Positions 60,531 through 64,000 of a stretch of 64,000 nucleotides of DNA are shown here, in pieces. The position numbers and the translations under genes were made by a program. Every line of letters starts with the position of its first letter. The first letter of the stretch is position 1. The notes below the pieces were generated by a model, which saw only the letters and a program-made list of their open reading frames with translations, was not told the origin of the DNA and made no database searches. This DNA is from Polydactylus sextarius (Eukaryota; Chordata; Actinopteri; Polynemidae), in NCBI GenBank assembly GCA_016801845.1, contig CM028912.1, positions 18,102,001-18,166,000 on the forward strand, written 5' to 3'.

Positions 60531-62071
60531 TGTAAAATATAAATTTCTTTTGAAACTGAAGAAAAAAAAAACATTGAATAAAAACATTTGCTACACAGAT
60601 GTTGATGGTGATGAATAGGTTTTCTGATTTGTTGCATTCTTTGTGGTTTTTGGCGCATTTTAGAAAAACACAGCTGTTTACGATGTGGAAATGTGTTTTA
60701 CATTGTAGAGCTGCTGCATTAATGCAGATTAGTGCACTGCAATCACATTAGATTTTCATTAGGTCATTCTAATCACAACTTCATTTTTTCCTAATTAGAA
60801 TTTAAGTAAAAAACTGAAATGGGACCAAAAGTTTTCCAGTGAGGTTGTTTCTTTAAATCCAACCTCTAGCACCAAGACAAACTGTACATGATCTACATTT
60901 TTCAGTGTGGATATTAATATCTCTGTCTACCACATGTGAGCGAGCGTGGGGTTCCCTGTTTTATTAAGACCATTTAGAGAAAGCCTAGAATGGAGACGCA
61001 GGACTGGGGTAGGAATTGTGTCAGGCATCTCTCCTGTAAAACAGAGCATCTGTGTCAGCTCCTCCATGGCTTTGGCTAGCCTGTCAGACACTATTACAGA
61101 GGAGCCCGTCTCCAGTGACTCGGATGTGGAGACTCCGCAGGGACTAGCTGGCTAGGCCCTAATCAAGAGAAGACGGCCAAGCGGTTAAAGAGCAGAAGCA
61201 CAAGGCAGCCACCTCCCCATCTCCTTCTATCTCGCTCCATCTTCCCGTTGTCACAGTAACTCCCATCTCTTCCATTACTCTCTGTCTGTCTATTTCTTTC
61301 CCTTTGCTTGTCCAAATACCTCACCCGCCCTTGTTCCTGTTCTCTGCTACTCTCTCTTTGTCTTTCCTTCCAGTGGAAGGGCTTGACCAGTGTTCGTAAA
61401 CATGGCAAGGCATCATGGGAGAAGAGTTTGTCACTTACCCAGACAACACTTGACACTCCTCTGTCCAGGCAGTCTGTAGGATACACCACAGTGTCAGGCA
61501 CAGAGCAGATTTGTCACTCTGACGACACTCCTCAGGGATTTATTGTTGGTTTGGTGGATTTTTTTCTGTTCACCTTCTCTGCCATTGACTGCTTCTAAAT
61601 GTCTGAGGTCGTATGGAATGGCTTTTCTGAAGTTTTACTAGGGCAAAATAAAACTTTTCCAGGCGCATGGACCACAACATTTACCAGAAACATTATTTCA
61701 GCTGATACAGCTGATACTAACTCAAACCCCAAAGTCTATTTTGTCTGGCAAACCAAGTCTGATGTAATTGAAAGTGAAATGAAATTGAACCCAACTCTGT
61801 CAGTGACCATTATCTCAGACACACCAGCCACAGCAGCAGTCCTTTTCTTACTTAGTGAGCTGTCATTAGGGTTTTAGTTGTCCCTGTTTCCCTCATGAAA
61901 GAAGGTCAGTTCCCCAGTGTGAGGCTAATAATCTGACAAATACTGTGACAGTGACACGGGATAAACAATGTTGATATAATTCGGCTCAACATGTTTTGAC
62001 TTTGTCACCCTTTGCCCAAGCAATGTGCCCTGGTGTGTCTCTCTCAGTTATGTCTCAACATAATTGTAACT

Positions 62072-62120
62072 CTTAAAATAATAATAATAATAATAATAAT
62101 ATATATATATATATATATAT
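62072..62120. repeat. (ATA)n followed by (TA)n microsatellite
   Basis: About nine AAT units run into about ten TA units, followed by AT-rich palindromic DNA to 62230. Seen directly. Confidence 0.93.
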
Positions 62121-62234
62121 TACATTCTTAATTTTAGTGAATTATTTTATAGGATAAATTGGAATTGAGGATAAATATGAAATGAGATAATTAATGATAA
62201 TTAATTATTAATCATATTAAAAAAAAAAAAACTA

Positions 62235-62870
62235 TGACCAGTTTTTATGTTTATATTTTTATTTATACTTTGTTAAAACATTCCATGTCCAAAGTTCAAA
62301 AGCTCTTTTCAGTAATCAGCAGTAATGCCTTTGCTTGGCATCACCACAGTCAAATGGTTTTCATAATTATCATCAAGATTTTTGTTCATTTCCACAAAAC
62401 TGATTTTGTCTCTGTGAACTATTTCTTGATCAGTTTGGTGATTGTGTTGTTAGAAGGTTCAGTCTTGCCCTAGACCAAGTTTTATTTCAGACTGACTGAT
62501 GTTTTCCTCTTTTCTCATGATGCTCCCTGAAAACATTACATTTCCATTGCTGTGTTTGACTGTGGGAATGGGGCTCTTGTATTCTTGAGGTTAAATTCTT
62601 GTCCTTTCTCCAAATGAAAGCCATATCCCTATGTCCACATAATTCCATTCCTGTCTCATGTGACAACAGAACAGAATTCAGTCACTTGCCCTTTGTTCCT
62701 CTTGTCAGTAGCCACAATGGGGACCTCTGGATTGATAGGTCTCCACCAACTATTTTGGTTTACTGCCTCAGTTTATAGTATATCAGATAGTCTAGAACAT
62801 GGAAGGAATTACCAGGACCATTTGGTTTCAACAGTTTTTAAAATATGGGTGTATACTTACTTAAAAATAC
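62235..62870 (-). mobile_element. Tc1-like transposase pseudogene, fourth lineage, strongly eroded
   Basis: On the - strand a GYGFHLEKGQEFNLKNT-like stretch (about 62625-62575) is followed by a remnant around cacagcaatggaaatgtaat that matches the SNGNVMLWG region of a Tc1 lineage. The + strand of the same area reads tgctgtgtttgactgtggga. Most of the frame is broken by stops. The N- and C-terminal ends and the inverted repeats were not located. Non-functional. Confidence 0.55.
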
Positions 62871-64000
62871 ATTAGATTTCAATGTGTTGACTTTAAGTAC
62901 CTAATTGAATAAATTATCGCAATATTTATTTGAAAAAGTTAATATTGTGTTGGACAAATATGATGAAAAAGAAGACTAGCTTCATAGAAGTGATTTTTTA
63001 AAGGCCAATTTATACTAATCCCGTTCTCTAATGCATGTAAACAATGTCTTGTGGATGTGTTCTAATAAAACCTTGAAGATTTACTGACAGAGATAGGTAA
63101 ATAGAAATTGAGAAATAAATTTCTGAAAGAAAAAACTTTATTTTGGTATGTCTTTGCTGTCACCAGAAGAGAAAAGGCAGCAGAAACATTTGCTTAGTGT
63201 TTCGCAGTAATGTGAGTGTCAGTAAGCAATGAGGGCTTAACATCTGACAGTAGTTTTATATGAAAAGCTCAAACTGCTTATTCATTAACATCCAACGAGA
63301 TATTTATGTATAAAAACACACTTTCTCTGCATTTCTGAGGTCGTTTACCACCTCCCCCCTCCAGGTTATATCACAAACTCTGCACCAACCATCAATCACA
63401 TGACATTGGGGCTAAATGATGGAAAGAAAGAGGACACAGCAGAGACACAGAGGAATCTTGGACGGGAGCGTCTGTCTCTTGTCATGAGCCACAGGTGCTC
63501 TCAGCCACCACCATAAGCACTGAGACGTCTCTGTCAGAGCTGATAAAGCTGTAGCTTTGATAAGTGTGAGAAGGCATAAGTAAAGATTGTGCCTGGAGGT
63601 CCTCAGCAACTGAAGACAAGTCGTGTGGAAAGCAAATGCGGTGCTCCGTATGGGCCAAGCAGGCAGAGGGTTTTCATCAGAAGTAGAACGTGCTGGGCGG
63701 TGCCGTCTCCATCCTCTGAGGCTAGCCCTAGTTTCGCGGAGATGTTTATTATTGATAGAGGTGGATGATAGCCTTGGGATGAATTGCATAATCTAGAGCC
63801 GCCTCTAATGGATACAGGAAATGGATCAGGCTATCAGTCAGGTCTCGGTGGATGAAGGATGTGTCTGTGTTTGTATGTCTCTCTGTCTGTGTGCATGCAT
63901 GCATTTAGTGTGTGTCTGTGTGGTGAATGTGTGTGTGTGTGCGCGTGCGTGCGTGCGTGTGGATTAAGCCAGTGTCATTGTGTGTCTCTGTCGATGAACC

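Noticed and set aside
61081..61155. Possible exon with acidic SDSDVETPQ-like frame
   Set aside because: The upstream AG lacks a good pyrimidine tract, there is no donor, and it does not match tmeff2 or another family I recognise. At most it is part of a noncoding conserved block.

Overview
The window is vertebrate nuclear DNA, almost certainly from a ray-finned fish and probably a percomorph. It is AT-rich and intron-dominated, packed with (CA)n, (TA)n, (ATA)n and tetranucleotide microsatellites. It carries decayed Tc1/mariner copies of several lineages and dispersed repeats typical of teleost genomes. No bacterial-type operon, CRISPR array, rRNA or intact tRNA was found. Most open frames in the window are chance frames in noncoding DNA.

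The one gene recognised with confidence is the 5' part of tmeff2 (tomoregulin-2) on the + strand. Exon 1 (coding 40339-40528) encodes the signal peptide and the first mature residues. It sits in a CpG-rich block behind a leader with CCA and CAG repeats and two short upstream ORFs. Exon 2 (52323-52432) encodes the start of the first follistatin module. Together they give 100 codons. Intron 1 is 11,794 bp. Intron 2 runs off the right edge, so the remaining follistatin, EGF-like, transmembrane and cytoplasmic exons lie beyond 64000.

About 4.5 kb upstream, on the - strand, three short blocks at 35231-35812 have GT-AG boundaries, matching phases and GC-rich third codon positions. They join into a 105-codon frame with one clear hydrophobic segment. 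I do not recognise the family. This is the best candidate for something undescribed, but it could be part of a larger gene or a pseudogene.

Region by region: 1-35 kb is upstream intergenic DNA with Tc1-like remnants at about 7.2, 10.9-11.7, 14.8-15.3, 26.3-26.7 and 33.5-34.5 kb, other teleost repeats, a strong 81-bp hairpin at 30.7 kb and a few stretches that look like conserved noncoding elements. 35.2-35.8 kb is the candidate minus-strand gene. 38.9-40.5 kb is the tmeff2 promoter region and first exon. 40.5-52.3 kb is intron 1, with a perfect 14-bp stem made of two opposed TCF/LEF-type motifs. 52.4-64 kb is intron 2, with a 300-bp compound tetranucleotide array, another teleost repeat and another Tc1 remnant. 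No multi-gene system is visible. The likely functional logic is one developmentally expressed signalling-modulator gene with its regulatory surroundings.
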